Shown piece by piece: positions 1 to 9,669 of a DNA stretch of 64,000 bases (positions are counted from its first letter, which is position 1; each line of letters begins with the position of its first letter). A model generated the notes under the pieces. It was given only the letters and a program-made list of their open reading frames with translations, was not told the DNA's origin and did not search any database. Origin of the DNA: Actinomycetota bacterium (lineage in GTDB: Bacteria; Actinomycetota; Thermoleophilia; Gaiellales; Gaiellaceae); the NCBI GenBank assembly GCA_003132665.1, contig PKYN01000019.1, positions 238,889-302,888 of the forward strand, in the 5' to 3' direction. A program made the position numbers and the translations under genes.

Positions 1-1806
1 CTCGAGAAGCCGATCCCGATCTCGCCCACGATCGCCCTCGACCGCGAGCGCTGCATCATGTGCTTCCGCTGCACGCGCTTCTCGCAGGAGGTCGCCGAGG
101 ACGAAGAGCTCTCCGCCGTCAATCGCGGCGCGCTCTCGATGATCGCGACCTTCGAGGACGAGCCCTACCGCGGCCCGTTCTCGGGCAACGTGGTCGAGCT
201 CTGCCCGGTGGGTGCGCTGACCTCGACGCAGTACCGCTTCAAGGCGCGCCCCTGGGAGTACGAGCAAGCGGCCAGCGTCTGCGGCCTCTGTCCGGTGGGC
301 TGCAACGTGGCCGTACAGAGCCGCGAGGGCCGGGTTCAGCGCGTTCTCTCGCGCAACCACCCCGAGGTCGACCGCGGCTGGCTCTGCGACAAGGGTCGCT
401 TCAGCTACTCCCACCTCTACTCCGACGAGCGCATTCTCACGCCGCGCCGGCGCGGTGTGCGCGAGCTCGAGGAGCTGGGCTGGGAGCAGGCTCTGGACGA
501 GCTGGAGGGAATGATCGAACGCGCCCAGGGAGAGGTCGTCCTGGCTCTCTCGGGCTCGGAGACGCTCGAGCTGGCCTACGCGCTGGCCAAGATCGTGCGC
601 CAGGGCGCCGGCTCCGACCGGGTCGTGCTGCCCGAGCAGGCCGCCGATGCGCTCGATCCCTTCCGCGTGCCGATCGCGGCGCTGGCCGAGGCCGAGGAGA
701 TCGTCGTCTTCGAGGAGTGCCCCGTGCTCGACCGCGCGCCGCTGATCGAGCTCTGGCTCAAGCAGGCGCGGCGAAACGGCGCGCACGTCACCCGAATCGG
801 ACCGTCCGGGGACATTCAGCGCGGGCGCGGCGAGGCTGCCCTCGCCTGTCAGGAGCTGGCCGAGCAGGAGAGCGCGCTCGGCAAGCGATTGCGCGCGGCC
901 GAGCGAACGATCCTGCTCTGGTCGGGAGGCGGCGGAGCCGGCGGATGCCATCTCGCCGCGCTCGCCCATGCGCTCGGGTTGCACGAGAAGGAAGGTTCGG
1001 GAGCGCTGCTGCTTCCGGCCAGCCCAAATGCGCGCGGCGTCGCCGAGGCCTGGGCCGCCGCCGGAGACGAGAATCGCCAACCGAGGCAGATCGGCCTGCT
1101 CGTCGTCTCGGGCGACGAGGCGGCAAGTGAGCCTCAGGTGCGCCAGCTTGCCGAGCACGCTCGCGCGACCGTGGCGCTGACTCTGTTTGCCGGCGACAGC
1201 GGCGAATGGGCCGACCTTGTGCTGCCCGCTACGGGCTATCTGGAGCGAACCGGAACGATGCGCAACCTGGAGGGCCGGCTGCAGCGCCTGCGCGGCGCCA
1301 CCGGCTCGCCCGCTCGCTCGGAGCTCTCCTGGCTGGTCGAGCTGGCCGGGCGCCTGGGCGTAGAGCTTCCGGGCAGCGAGGCCGCGCTGTTTACGGAGCT
1401 GTCCGCGAAGGTGCTGGACGGTATCTCGCTCGCCTCCCTCGGCGACCGCGCTCCGCTGCCGCCGCGCGTGGAGGCAAAGACTTTCGAGGCCGCCCGAGCG
1501 GAGTCGCCCCCCACCCTGCTCGGTGGGCCACTGGAGCTAATCCGCTACCGCGCGCTCTTCTCCGGGCCCGAGGTCGCGCATGTCCCGGAGCTTGCCTTCC
1601 AGCGCCCGGCGGCGGAGGTCGAGATCTCTCCCGAAGACGCCGACCGGCGCGGGATCTCGGCCGACGACGAGGTCGTCGTGCGCTCGAACGGAACCCGGGT
1701 TACGCTGCGCGCCCGCCTCAATGCCGCGCTCCTGCCCGGCACGGTCAGAATCGCCGCAGAGCACTGCGCCGAGCTGGCGCGGGGCGTGGAGGTGAGCAGG
1801 CCGTGA
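1..1806 (+). CDS. nuoG: NADH-quinone oxidoreductase subunit G (5'-truncated)
   Basis: Iron-sulfur subunit of the peripheral arm of complex I, passing electrons from NADH towards quinone. The frame is open from base 1, so the N-terminal 2Fe-2S part lies outside the window. The visible 601 residues contain a cluster motif C18-x2-C21-x2-C24 with C68 (ELCPVGAL), then the C94-x2-C97-x3-C101 motif (CGLCPVGC) that opens the molybdopterin-oxidoreductase-like domain, and a C-terminal molydopterin-dinucleotide-binding-like region. The stop TGA overlaps the GTG of nuoH. First gene seen of a nuoG-N operon. Confidence 0.95.
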   Translation, partial: LEKPIPISPTIALDRERCIMCFRCTRFSQEVAEDEELSAVNRGALSMIATFEDEPYRGPFSGNVVELCPVGALTSTQYRFKARPWEYEQAASVCGLCPVGCNVAVQSREGRVQRVLSRNHPEVDRGWLCDKGRFSYSHLYSDERILTPRRRGVRELEELGWEQALDELEGMIERAQGEVVLALSGSETLELAYALAKIVRQGAGSDRVVLPEQAADALDPFRVPIAALAEAEEIVVFEECPVLDRAPLIELWLKQARRNGAHVTRIGPSGDIQRGRGEAALACQELAEQESALGKRLRAAERTILLWSGGGGAGGCHLAALAHALGLHEKEGSGALLLPASPNARGVAEAWAAAGDENRQPRQIGLLVVSGDEAASEPQVRQLAEHARATVALTLFAGDSGEWADLVLPATGYLERTGTMRNLEGRLQRLRGATGSPARSELSWLVELAGRLGVELPGSEAALFTELSAKVLDGISLASLGDRAPLPPRVEAKTFEAARAESPPTLLGGPLELIRYRALFSGPEVAHVPELAFQRPAAEVEISPEDADRRGISADDEVVVRSNGTRVTLRARLNAALLPGTVRIAAEHCAELARGVEVSRP

Positions 1807-2819
1807 GCCTTTTGTTACCGGTCGCAGCGGTCGAGCGCTGGTGGGTGGGAGCGATCGAGGCCTTCGTCATCCTCAACGCCCTGCTGCTCACCTTCGCCTT
1901 CATGACGCTGATCGAGCGCAAGGTGCTCGGTCGCTTGCAGCTTCGCTACGGCCCAAACCGGGCCGGGCCGTTCGGCGTGATTCAGCCCTTCGCCGACCTG
2001 ATCAAGCTGGTGCGCAAGGCGCCCTTCCAGCCCGACCGGCTGATCCATCCCGCTCTTTACCTGGGTGCTCCGGTGCTTTCGGCGACGATGGCCTTTCTGG
2101 CTTTCTCGGTCATCCCCTGGGGCGGCGGCTGGGAGCTCTATGGCTACCAGATCGACGGACAGGTGGTCAACGTCCCGATCTCGCTGGTCGTGGTCTTCGC
2201 CATCGGCTCGATCTCGACCTACGGCGTGCTGATCGGCGGCTGGGTCTCGGAGTCGAAGTTCGCGCTCCTCGGCGCCATGCGCACCGGCGCTCAGCTCGTC
2301 TCCTACGAGGTGGCCCTGGCGCTGTCGGTGCTGGGCGTCGTGCTGATGGCGCGGTCGCTTTCGCTGACCGAGATCGTCGCCGCTCAGCACCGCACCATCT
2401 GGTACATCGTCCCGCAGATCGTCGGCTTCGGCTGCTTCGCCATCGCGGGCGTTGCCGAGGTCGGTCGGGCTCCCTTCGACCTGCCCGAGGCCGAGCAGGA
2501 GATCGTCGCCGGCTACCACACCGAGTTCTCGGGGATGCGCTGGGGCCTGTTCCAGATCGCCGAGTACGTCCACATGATCACCGTCTCGGCGCTGATGGTC
2601 ACGCTCTTCTTCGGCGGCTGGCTGTTCCCGGTTCTTCATCGCTTCGGCCCGCTCTGGTTCGTGCTCAAGCTGGCGATCGTGCTCTTCTGCTTCATCTGGG
2701 CGCGCGCCTCGCTGCCTAGATTGCGCTACGACCAGCTGATGAACCTCGGCTGGAAGGTGATCCTGCCGATCGCAACCGTAAACGCGATCGCAACGGCCTT
2801 CTTCGTGGTGCTCAGATGA
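1803..2819 (+). CDS. nuoH: NADH-quinone oxidoreductase subunit H
   Basis: Membrane subunit of complex I that with the peripheral arm forms the quinone-binding chamber. The 338-residue protein has about eight hydrophobic segments and the conserved loops LIERKVLGRLQLRYGPNR and EVGRAPFDLPEAEQEIVAGY typical of NuoH. The GTG start at 1803 was chosen because it overlaps the nuoG stop (GTGA) and gives the family's normal N-terminus; a longer in-frame reading from 1206 lies antisense-free inside nuoG and is spurious. The stop overlaps the ATG of nuoI. Confidence 0.95.
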   Translation: MSLLLPVAAVERWWVGAIEAFVILNALLLTFAFMTLIERKVLGRLQLRYGPNRAGPFGVIQPFADLIKLVRKAPFQPDRLIHPALYLGAPVLSATMAFLAFSVIPWGGGWELYGYQIDGQVVNVPISLVVVFAIGSISTYGVLIGGWVSESKFALLGAMRTGAQLVSYEVALALSVLGVVLMARSLSLTEIVAAQHRTIWYIVPQIVGFGCFAIAGVAEVGRAPFDLPEAEQEIVAGYHTEFSGMRWGLFQIAEYVHMITVSALMVTLFFGGWLFPVLHRFGPLWFVLKLAIVLFCFIWARASLPRLRYDQLMNLGWKVILPIATVNAIATAFFVVLR

Positions 2820-3316
2820 TCGGCTCGACCCTGATCACGGTCGCTCGCTCGCTCGGCGTCACGCTGAAGCAGATCTTCCGCGGCACGGTGACCGAGCAGT
2901 ACCCGGAGTACAAGCGCCCGGTCTATCCGCGCTTCCGCGGCCGCCACCGGCTCAACCTGTACGAAAACGGGCTCGAAAAATGCGTCGGCTGCTCGCTCTG
3001 CGCCGCCGCCTGCCCGGTCGACTGCATCCGCGTCGTGCCGGCCGAGAACAGCGCCGACAATCGTGTCTCGGCCGGAGAGCGCTATGCCCGCATCTACGAG
3101 ATCAATCTCGGCCGCTGCATCTTCTGCGGCTACTGCGAGCTGGCCTGCCCATTCGACGCGATCACGCTCGGCAACGACTACGAGCTGAGCGAGTACTCGC
3201 GCAGCGACCTGATCTATACGAAGGACATGCTCCTGGCCGAGCCGATCAAGCGCACCCCGGTCGCGGACGCGGCGCTCTACGACACCCCGACCCCCTACTA
3301 CAGGACGGACAGTTGA
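2816..3316 (+). CDS. nuoI: NADH-quinone oxidoreductase subunit I
   Basis: Ferredoxin-like subunit carrying two 4Fe-4S clusters (N6a, N6b) that relay electrons towards the quinone site. The 166-residue protein has two clear motifs, CVGCSLCAAACP near residue 56 and CIFCGYCELACP near residue 101. ATG overlaps the nuoH stop (ATGA), indicating translational coupling; the stop overlaps a TTG start of nuoJ. Confidence 0.96.
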   Translation: MIGSTLITVARSLGVTLKQIFRGTVTEQYPEYKRPVYPRFRGRHRLNLYENGLEKCVGCSLCAAACPVDCIRVVPAENSADNRVSAGERYARIYEINLGRCIFCGYCELACPFDAITLGNDYELSEYSRSDLIYTKDMLLAEPIKRTPVADAALYDTPTPYYRTDS

Positions 3317-3858
3317 GCGCCGGAAACATCCTCGTCTGGATCGTCTGGTTCGCGGCGGCCGCCGGTTGCATCGGCTCGGCGCTGGCCGTGGTCGCACTCC
3401 GGAACGCGCTCTTCTCGGCTCTGGCGCTGATCGGCAACCTCGTCTCGCTGGCGGTCTTCTACCTGCTCCTCTCTGCCGAATTCGTCGCCGCCGCCCAGGT
3501 GCTGATCTACGCCGGCGCGGTGATGGTGATGTTCCTGTTCGTGATCGCCTATGTCGGCTGGAATCTGGATATCGCCTGGACGGGCGGGCCGAACTGGCAG
3601 ACGCTGGGCGGTGTTGTCGCCGCGGCGGCGCTTCTGGCCGAGCTGGTGGTCGTGATCGTGCTTGGAGCCGCGAACGACCTGAAGCACTCCAACAAGATCG
3701 CCGTCAACTTCGGCGATCCCGCTTCGATCGGGCGCGTGTTTCTGAGCAACCACCTGCTCGCCTTCGAGGTCATTTCGATCGTTCTGCTCGTCGCCGCGAT
3801 CGGTGGCGTGATTCTGGGCGCTCAGCGGCGGCGCGAGCGAACCGGAGGTATCCGCTGA
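3313..3858 (+). CDS. nuoJ: NADH-quinone oxidoreductase subunit J
   Basis: Membrane subunit of complex I. 181 residues with about five hydrophobic helices; the segment AAQVLIYAGAVMVMFLFV is the family signature in helix 3, where a pi-bulge forms part of the proton path. The start is TTG at 3313, overlapping the nuoI stop by 4 bases (TTGA); no ATG fits the family N-terminus. The stop overlaps the nuoK ATG. Confidence 0.93.
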   Translation: MSAGNILVWIVWFAAAAGCIGSALAVVALRNALFSALALIGNLVSLAVFYLLLSAEFVAAAQVLIYAGAVMVMFLFVIAYVGWNLDIAWTGGPNWQTLGGVVAAAALLAELVVVIVLGAANDLKHSNKIAVNFGDPASIGRVFLSNHLLAFEVISIVLLVAAIGGVILGAQRRRERTGGIR

Positions 3859-4166
3859 TGCTCGGGCCGGCCATCGCCTGGTATCTCGTCGTCGGCAGCG
3901 CGATCTTCGCGATCGGGGCAGCCGGCGTGATGCTGCGCCGAAACCCATTGATCATGCTGCTCTCGCTGGAGCTGATGCTGAACGGCGCCAACCTGGTGCT
4001 GATCGCCTTCGCGCGCCGGCACGGCTCGCTCGACGGCCAGGTGTTCGCGCTCGCGGTGATGGCGGTCGCGGCCGCCGAGGTGGTCGTCGGGCTCGGTCTC
4101 GTCGTCGCCATGGCCAGGCGGAAGATCGAGATCGACGTCGACCTGCTCTCGAGGTTGCGCAAGTGA
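3858..4166 (+). CDS. nuoK: NADH-quinone oxidoreductase subunit K
   Basis: Small three-helix membrane subunit homologous to MrpC of cation/proton antiporters. 102 residues, the normal length. NPLIMLLSLELMLNGANLVLI contains the conserved membrane glutamate (SLELMLN) and a second glutamate lies in AAAEVVVGL; both are part of the proton translocation path. Start ATG overlaps the nuoJ stop by one base, stop overlaps nuoL GTG. Confidence 0.95.
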   Translation: MLGPAIAWYLVVGSAIFAIGAAGVMLRRNPLIMLLSLELMLNGANLVLIAFARRHGSLDGQVFALAVMAVAAAEVVVGLGLVVAMARRKIEIDVDLLSRLRK

Positions 4167-6052
4167 TCGCGGCGAGCGCATGGGTCTGCCTGCTCGCCCC
4201 GCTGACCGCGGTGCTCGCGATCGCACTGGGCGGGAATCGCTTGCCTCGCCGCACAGCGGGCTACCTGGCCACCGGCTCGACCGTGATCTCCTTCGCGGCC
4301 GCCGTCACGGCGCTCATAGCCACGCTCGGCAAGTCGGCGAGCCAGCGCCAGACGGTCAGCACGGCCTTCGGCCTGATCGAGACGCACGCCTTCAAGATCA
4401 ACCTGAACCTGCTCGTCGATCCGCTGGCGCTGGTGATGATGCTCGTCGTCTCGGGCGTCGGCTCGCTGATCATCGCCTACTCGATCGGCTACATGAAGGG
4501 CGAGAACGAGGAGCGCCGCTACTTCGCCTACATCGCATTTTTCGCCTTCTCGATGCTGCTTCTGGTCGAAGCCGCCAACTTCTTCGTCCTGCTCGTCGGC
4601 TGGGGCCTGGTCGGACTCTCCTCCTACCTGCTGATCGGCTTCTGGCAGGAGCGTCCGAGCGCGATCGCCGCCGCCAAGAAGGCCTTCATCATCAACGCCG
4701 TGGGCGATGCCGCCATGGCGCTGGCGCTCTTCCTGCTGATTCAGCACGCCCACACGCTCGACTTCGCCGGCGTCTTCGGCCAGGCGGTCGTGCTTGGAGA
4801 GAACACCTGGCTGATCAACCTCGTCGCCGCCGGGCTGCTCGTCGGCGCAATCGCCAAATCGGCCCAGATCCCGCTCCACACCTGGCTCCCCGACGCGATG
4901 GAGGGCCCGACTCCGGTCAGCGCCCTGATCCACGCCGCGACCATGGTCACCGCCGGCGTCTACCTGATCGTGCGCGCGCACCCGCTGTTCGAGCAGGCGC
5001 CGCACGTGCAGCAGACGGCCGCCGGCCTGGGCGCCGCGACGCTGCTTGCGGCCGGCGCGATCGCGCTCGTGCAGACCGACATCAAGCGCGTGATCGCCTA
5101 TTCGACCATGTCGCAGATCGGCTACATGTTCCTGGCGGCCGGCATCGGCGCCTACAGCGCGGCGATGTTCCACTTGGTCACGCACGCCTTCTTCAAAGCG
5201 CTGCTCTTCCTGGCGGCCGGCGTCGTCATCCACGCGCTCGGCGGCGAGCAGGACATGCGCAAGATGGGCGGCCTGCGGAGGAGAATGCCGCGAACGTTCA
5301 TCGCCATGCTGATCGGCACCGGCGCCTTGGTGGGCCTTCCGCCCCTGGCCGGCTTCTTCTCGAAGGACGCGATCCTGGCCACCGCCGTCTCGAACGGCGT
5401 CTACGGTAAGGTGCTGTTCGCGGCCGCCATAGCCGGCGTGCTCCTGACCGCTCTGTATTCCTTCCGCCTGCTCTTCCTCGTCTTCTCGGGCGAGGAGAGT
5501 GAGCTGGTCAAGAAGAGCCTGCCCAAGCGAAAGCGCGCCGAAGGACCGCGTTGGATGACCGCGCCCGTCGCCGTCTTGACCCTGCTCGCGATCGGCGGCG
5601 GCTGGATGCAGGTAGCCGGACTGTGGCATCCCTTCTCGAGCTTCCTGGAGGAGGTCGCGCCTTCGTTCGCGGCCGAGCCCAGCGCTTCGCGCGAGTGGCT
5701 GCTCAGCGCCGTCTCTCTCGTCGTCGCACTGGGCGGACTCTGGATCGCCTGGGCGATCTACTCGGCCCGGACACAGCGAGCGCCGAGAGCGCCAAGGGCG
5801 CTGGTCGAGAAGCTCTACTTCGACCGCGTTTACGACCTCGTCTTCTATCGCCCGGCCGTCGCTGTCGCGCACCGGTTGGGGAGTTGGTTCGAGCGACCGG
5901 TGATCGAGCGCTCCGGTGAGGAGATCGGATTCGGCGCTCTCATGGGCGGCCGCTTCGCCGCGGCGATCCAAAGCGGTCTCGCGCGCACCTACGTGCTGCT
6001 CGTGGCGGCCGGTGTGTCCGTAATCGTCCTGCTCTTCCTGGTGCTTCGCTGA
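4163..6052 (+). CDS. nuoL: NADH-quinone oxidoreductase subunit L
   Basis: Distal antiporter-like proton-pumping subunit of complex I, 629 residues and rich in hydrophobic helices. Visible signatures are the lysine/glutamate-bearing AKSAQIPLHTWLPDAMEGPTPVSALIHAATMVTAG block and YSTMSQIGYMFLAAG. A long C-terminal extension after about residue 470 fits the lateral amphipathic helix of NuoL. GTG start overlaps the nuoK stop (GTGA); the stop shares a base with the nuoM ATG. Confidence 0.95.
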   Translation: MIAASAWVCLLAPLTAVLAIALGGNRLPRRTAGYLATGSTVISFAAAVTALIATLGKSASQRQTVSTAFGLIETHAFKINLNLLVDPLALVMMLVVSGVGSLIIAYSIGYMKGENEERRYFAYIAFFAFSMLLLVEAANFFVLLVGWGLVGLSSYLLIGFWQERPSAIAAAKKAFIINAVGDAAMALALFLLIQHAHTLDFAGVFGQAVVLGENTWLINLVAAGLLVGAIAKSAQIPLHTWLPDAMEGPTPVSALIHAATMVTAGVYLIVRAHPLFEQAPHVQQTAAGLGAATLLAAGAIALVQTDIKRVIAYSTMSQIGYMFLAAGIGAYSAAMFHLVTHAFFKALLFLAAGVVIHALGGEQDMRKMGGLRRRMPRTFIAMLIGTGALVGLPPLAGFFSKDAILATAVSNGVYGKVLFAAAIAGVLLTALYSFRLLFLVFSGEESELVKKSLPKRKRAEGPRWMTAPVAVLTLLAIGGGWMQVAGLWHPFSSFLEEVAPSFAAEPSASREWLLSAVSLVVALGGLWIAWAIYSARTQRAPRAPRALVEKLYFDRVYDLVFYRPAVAVAHRLGSWFERPVIERSGEEIGFGALMGGRFAAAIQSGLARTYVLLVAAGVSVIVLLFLVLR

Positions 6053-7572
6053 TGCTGACGACGGCGCTCATCTGCCTGCCCCTGCTCGGCGCTCTGTCGG
6101 TGTTCCTGCTGCCGGCGCCCAGGATGTGGGTCGGCTCGCTCGCGCTCTTCTTCTCTCTGGCCGAGCTGGCACTGTGGATCTCGGGCCTGACCCGCTTCGA
6201 CTTCGGTAGCCCCAAGATCCAGTTCGAGCAGCAGCACTCCTGGATCTCCGATCTCGGCATCAGCTACCACGTCGGTCTGTTCGGCTTCTCGCTCTGGCTC
6301 GTCGGTCTGACCGTGGTGGTGATGACCGCCGCGATCGCCTACGGACTCTGGAGCGGCCGCGAGCGGGCGAACGCCTACTACGCACTGATGCTCTTCCTCC
6401 TCGCCGCGATCGTCGGCGTCTTCACGGCGCAGGACCTGATCCTCTTCTACGTCGCCTACGAGGCGATGATGATTCCGCTGTACGTGCTGATCGGCGTCTG
6501 GGGCGGCGCCGGGCGCCTGCGGGCGACCTTCAAGTTCGTCGCCTACACGATGGCCGGGTCGCTGCTGATGTTCGCCACGATCGTCGTCTACGGCCTCTCG
6601 CACGGGTTCGACCTGGCGACGGCTCAGCAGAGCGGCAGCGTCTGGCTCTTCCTCGGTTTCGCCGCCGCCTTTGCCGTCAAGGCTCCGCTCTTCCCGTTGC
6701 ACGGCTGGCTCGCCGACGCCTATCGCGAGTCGCCGCCGGAGGTCGCCGCGCTGCTCTCGGGCGTGATCTCGAAGGTCGCCGTGTTCGGCTTCCTGCGCAT
6801 CGCGCTGACTCAGTTCCCCGGCCCCACGCACGATCTGCGCTCACTCATGCTCGCGCTCTCGGCGGTCGGTCTCGTCTACGGCTCGCTGCTCGCCTTCCGG
6901 GCTCCCGACATCCGCGGCGTCGTCGCCTACTCGAGCCTGGCTCAGATGAGCCTGATCGGGCTCGGCGTCTTCGCCCAGAACGAGCTTTCGCTGAGCGGCT
7001 CGGTGCTGCAGATGGTGAACCACGGGCTGGTCTCGGCGGCGCTGTTCTTGCTCGCCGGGGTGATCGAGCTCCGCAGCTCGAGCGGCGCCCTGTCGCGTCT
7101 CGGCGGAATGGCGCGCGGGCGGCCGATTCTGGCCAGCCTGATCATCTCGATCGGCGTGATCTCGCTGGCGGTGCCGGGATCGAACGCCTTCGCGGGTGAG
7201 TTCCTGATTCTGGCCGGCGTCTTCCAGCAGGGCTGGGGCTGGGCGATTCCCGGCCTCGTGGCGATGGTGCTGGCGGCGATGTACATGCTGCGGCTCGTCT
7301 CGGCGCTACTCCACCGCGAGGTCGGCGAGGCGGTCAGCAAGAAGGCGCCCGACGTTCTCCTGCCGGAGCTGTGCGTGATCGGAGCCCTGCTCGGTTGCAT
7401 GCTCGCGCTCTCGGTCTGGCCGGCGGCGATCAGCAAGCACTCCTTCGCCTGCCTCGAGCAGGCCCCGCTGACCTCGGCGGGGATCTCGAGTCAGAGCAAG
7501 GCGCAGGTCGGGCTTGCCTGCGTGCCGGGAACCGGTAGCACGACCGCCACGACGACGGGGACGGCGAAGTGA
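6052..7572 (+). CDS. nuoM: NADH-quinone oxidoreductase subunit M
   Basis: Antiporter-like proton-pumping subunit of complex I, 506 residues. Signatures include ILFYVAYEAMMIPLYVLIGVWGG with the key glutamate, and FAVKAPLFPLHGWLADAYRESPPEVAALLSG with the helix-breaking lysine/histidine region. The C-terminus after the last helix is threonine/glycine-rich and looks disordered. Start ATG at 6052 overlaps the nuoL stop. Confidence 0.95.
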   Translation: MLTTALICLPLLGALSVFLLPAPRMWVGSLALFFSLAELALWISGLTRFDFGSPKIQFEQQHSWISDLGISYHVGLFGFSLWLVGLTVVVMTAAIAYGLWSGRERANAYYALMLFLLAAIVGVFTAQDLILFYVAYEAMMIPLYVLIGVWGGAGRLRATFKFVAYTMAGSLLMFATIVVYGLSHGFDLATAQQSGSVWLFLGFAAAFAVKAPLFPLHGWLADAYRESPPEVAALLSGVISKVAVFGFLRIALTQFPGPTHDLRSLMLALSAVGLVYGSLLAFRAPDIRGVVAYSSLAQMSLIGLGVFAQNELSLSGSVLQMVNHGLVSAALFLLAGVIELRSSSGALSRLGGMARGRPILASLIISIGVISLAVPGSNAFAGEFLILAGVFQQGWGWAIPGLVAMVLAAMYMLRLVSALLHREVGEAVSKKAPDVLLPELCVIGALLGCMLALSVWPAAISKHSFACLEQAPLTSAGISSQSKAQVGLACVPGTGSTTATTTGTAK

Positions 7573-9035
7573 TCAGGACTCCCGCCATCGACTGGCTCAC
7601 GCTGGCTCCCTCGCTCGCCCTGCTCGCGGCGACGATCGCCTCGCTGATGAGTGCGGTGCTGGTTCCCGAGCGCCGGCGCAAGAACGTATCCTGGTTCTTC
7701 TGCCTGGCCGGATACGCGGGCGCCTTCGCCGCTGCCGCAATCCTCTTCGACCGCAGCCCCCACTCCCGCGGCGTGATCGCGAACGCGCTCTTCCGCGATC
7801 GCTACGGCGCGCTGGCGGCGATGATCGTGGCCGGCGTGGGGCTACTCACGACGCTCGTCTACTACGGCGAGCGCTCGACCGTCGATCGGGTCGGCGAGCG
7901 CTTCGCGCTGCTTGCCTCGGCCGGCGGCGGAATGATCCTCTTCGCCCAGTCGGCCAACCTGCTCACCCTCTTCCTCGGGCTGGAGTGGCTGTCGATCTCG
8001 CTGTACGTGCTCTGCGCGCTCGAGCGCGAGCGCCCGGAGGCGATCGAGGCGGGCTTCAAGTACCTGATCGTGGGCGGCTTCAGCTCGGCGATTCTCGTCT
8101 TCGGCGCCGCCTTCGTCTACGGCGCCACGGGAACGCTCAACCTCGCTCAGATCGCCGGCAAGGCGCCGAGCGGCGACCTGTTCTTGGTCACGGGGCTGGC
8201 GATGATCCTGGTCGGCTTCGCCTTCAAGGCCTCGGCGGCGCCCTTCCACACCTGGACGCCCGACGTCTACCAGGGCGCCGCGACGCCGGTCTCGGGCTTC
8301 ATGGCCGGCGCGACCAAGGCGGTCGCGCTGCTGGTGGCGTTGCGCGTGCTCTCGCTCTCCTTCTCGGCCCAGGAGCATCTCTGGACCTCGGCGGCGGCGG
8401 TGCTCGCGGTCGCCTCGCTGGTGGTCGGTAACCTGGCCGCCCTGGTCCAGCGCGATCTCAAGCGCATGCTCGCCTACTCCTCGATCTCACACGCCGGCTT
8501 TCTGCTCTTCGCGATCGCCGCCGCCAGCTCGCTCGGCACGCGGGCGCTGCTCTACTACCTGATCCCCTACGGCGCCGCCTCGGTGGGCGTCTTCGCGCTG
8601 GCCGCCCTGCACGAGCGCGAGCTGGGCGAGCCGGCGACGCTCGACAACCTGGCCGGCTTTGGCTGGCGGCGGCCGCTCTCCGGAATCGCGCTCTGGATCT
8701 TCATGCTCTCGTTTGCCGGCTTCCCGCTCACGGGCGGCTTCGTGGGCAAGGTCTACCTCTTCGCGGCCGCCTACCGGTCGGGCTGGACATGGCTCTTGAT
8801 CGTCGGCGCCGTGGCGACGCTGGTCAGCCTCGGCTACTACCTGGCGGTCGTCCGCGCGATCTACATGCGACCGGTTCCGGACGAGGAGGCGGCGGCGAAG
8901 GAAGAGCCGCCGCTACTCGATCGCATGCTCTCGACGGCCGTTTTCGCAGCGGTTGTCGTCACGGTCGGATCGTTCTTCGCCGTTCAGCCGCTGATCGACC
9001 TGGCCAAGCACGCGGCGAGCCAGCTGCCGCTCTAG
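7569..9035 (+). CDS. nuoN: NADH-quinone oxidoreductase subunit N
   Basis: Third antiporter-like proton-pumping subunit, 488 residues. LTLFLGLEWLSISLYVLC holds the conserved glutamate, FKASAAPFHTWTPDVYQGAATPVSGFMA the lysine/histidine block, and RDLKRMLAYSSISHAGF the C-half signature. GTG start at 7569 overlaps the nuoM stop (GTGA). Last gene of the nuo operon; no clear hairpin-plus-T terminator follows, but copy A of a ~100-bp repeat begins about 50 bases downstream. Confidence 0.95.
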   Translation: MIRTPAIDWLTLAPSLALLAATIASLMSAVLVPERRRKNVSWFFCLAGYAGAFAAAAILFDRSPHSRGVIANALFRDRYGALAAMIVAGVGLLTTLVYYGERSTVDRVGERFALLASAGGGMILFAQSANLLTLFLGLEWLSISLYVLCALERERPEAIEAGFKYLIVGGFSSAILVFGAAFVYGATGTLNLAQIAGKAPSGDLFLVTGLAMILVGFAFKASAAPFHTWTPDVYQGAATPVSGFMAGATKAVALLVALRVLSLSFSAQEHLWTSAAAVLAVASLVVGNLAALVQRDLKRMLAYSSISHAGFLLFAIAAASSLGTRALLYYLIPYGAASVGVFALAALHERELGEPATLDNLAGFGWRRPLSGIALWIFMLSFAGFPLTGGFVGKVYLFAAAYRSGWTWLLIVGAVATLVSLGYYLAVVRAIYMRPVPDEEAAAKEEPPLLDRMLSTAVFAAVVVTVGSFFAVQPLIDLAKHAASQLPL

Positions 9036-9083
9036 CTGGAAGCCATAACGGAGTGGGCTGGTCTCAGGCGTGGCTGTGCGTTT

Positions 9084-9181
9084 TCGGCACGCAATTGGCG
9101 CAGTTAGAGCGCTCGTTTTCGTTACCTTGGGACGACCCCGCGGGCGGGTGGCTCGGTGGCGGGCTGAGAAACCGGTGCCCT
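9084..9181. repeat. ~100-bp intergenic repeat element, copy A
   Basis: About 98 bases that align without large gaps to 17474-17573. Shared blocks are TCGGCACG at the left end, GGCGCA plus GAGCG, a T-rich patch, CTACC/TTACC, ACGACCCCGCGGG followed by GGGTGG, and CGGTGCCCT at the right end. The ends GGCAC and GTGCC are complementary, so the unit could fold as one closed RNA or DNA stem with an inner GC-rich hairpin. It lies between the 3' ends of two convergent genes and touches the stop codon of the 9180-9611 gene. Confidence 0.7.
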
Positions 9182-9611
9182 AGAGTCCGATGTGCTCGGC
9201 CGTGGCGAACTCCTCGCCGGCCCGGGCATAGAGACCGACGGGATGCCTCGCCGCCGCCAGCACCCTGCCGACCAGACCAAGCACCGCCTGAACGACGAAG
9301 ATGCCCAGGCAGGCGCCGAGCGCCGAGGCGCCTAAGACCGGCACCGAGGCGTCGAGCAAGGGCCCCGAGCCCGAACCGACAACGACGACAACCAGCGCGA
9401 GCGCAAGCAAGGTGAGAATCCCCTGGGCTCCGAGCACGATCTCGCGCTCGAGCCCGTGGGCTTCCGCCAGATCTCCGAACGTCATCAGCCCGCTCACGAC
9501 TATCACCGGCCCCGCTGCAAGTACGAAGTAGAAGGCGCTCGAGTGGGCGCCCGAGCTGTCGGCCAGCGCGGCAGCGATCAGGAGCAAGAAGGCAAACGAG
9601 CGTGCGAGCAT
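9180..9611 (-). CDS. Hypothetical four-helix membrane protein
   Basis: 143 residues with about four hydrophobic segments (residues 4-20, 27-47, 60-82, 90-115) and a short charged tail. No catalytic motif was recognised and no family name can be given. It is read towards nuoN; its upstream neighbour is the Mrp ATPase gene, whose 3' end lies about 58 bases before this start, so the two may be cotranscribed. Codon use resembles the neighbours, so the frame is probably real. Confidence 0.6.
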   Translation of the reverse strand: MLARSFAFLLLIAAALADSSGAHSSAFYFVLAAGPVIVVSGLMTFGDLAEAHGLEREIVLGAQGILTLLALALVVVVVGSGSGPLLDASVPVLGASALGACLGIFVVQAVLGLVGRVLAAARHPVGLYARAGEEFATAEHIGL

Positions 9612-9669
9612 GAAGTGGGGCCTTCGCGCGAACTCGGCCGAGTCCTGCGCACTTCGTCTCTCCCGAGAA

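Noticed and set aside
1815-2639. Antisense frame opposite nuoH
   Set aside because: Low-complexity charged translation caused by high GC; nuoH on the other strand is certain.
3770-5971. Long antisense frame of 733 codons opposite nuoK/nuoL
   Set aside because: It mirrors the strongly biased codons of nuoL; its translation is repetitive D/R/Q/H-rich and has no family features.
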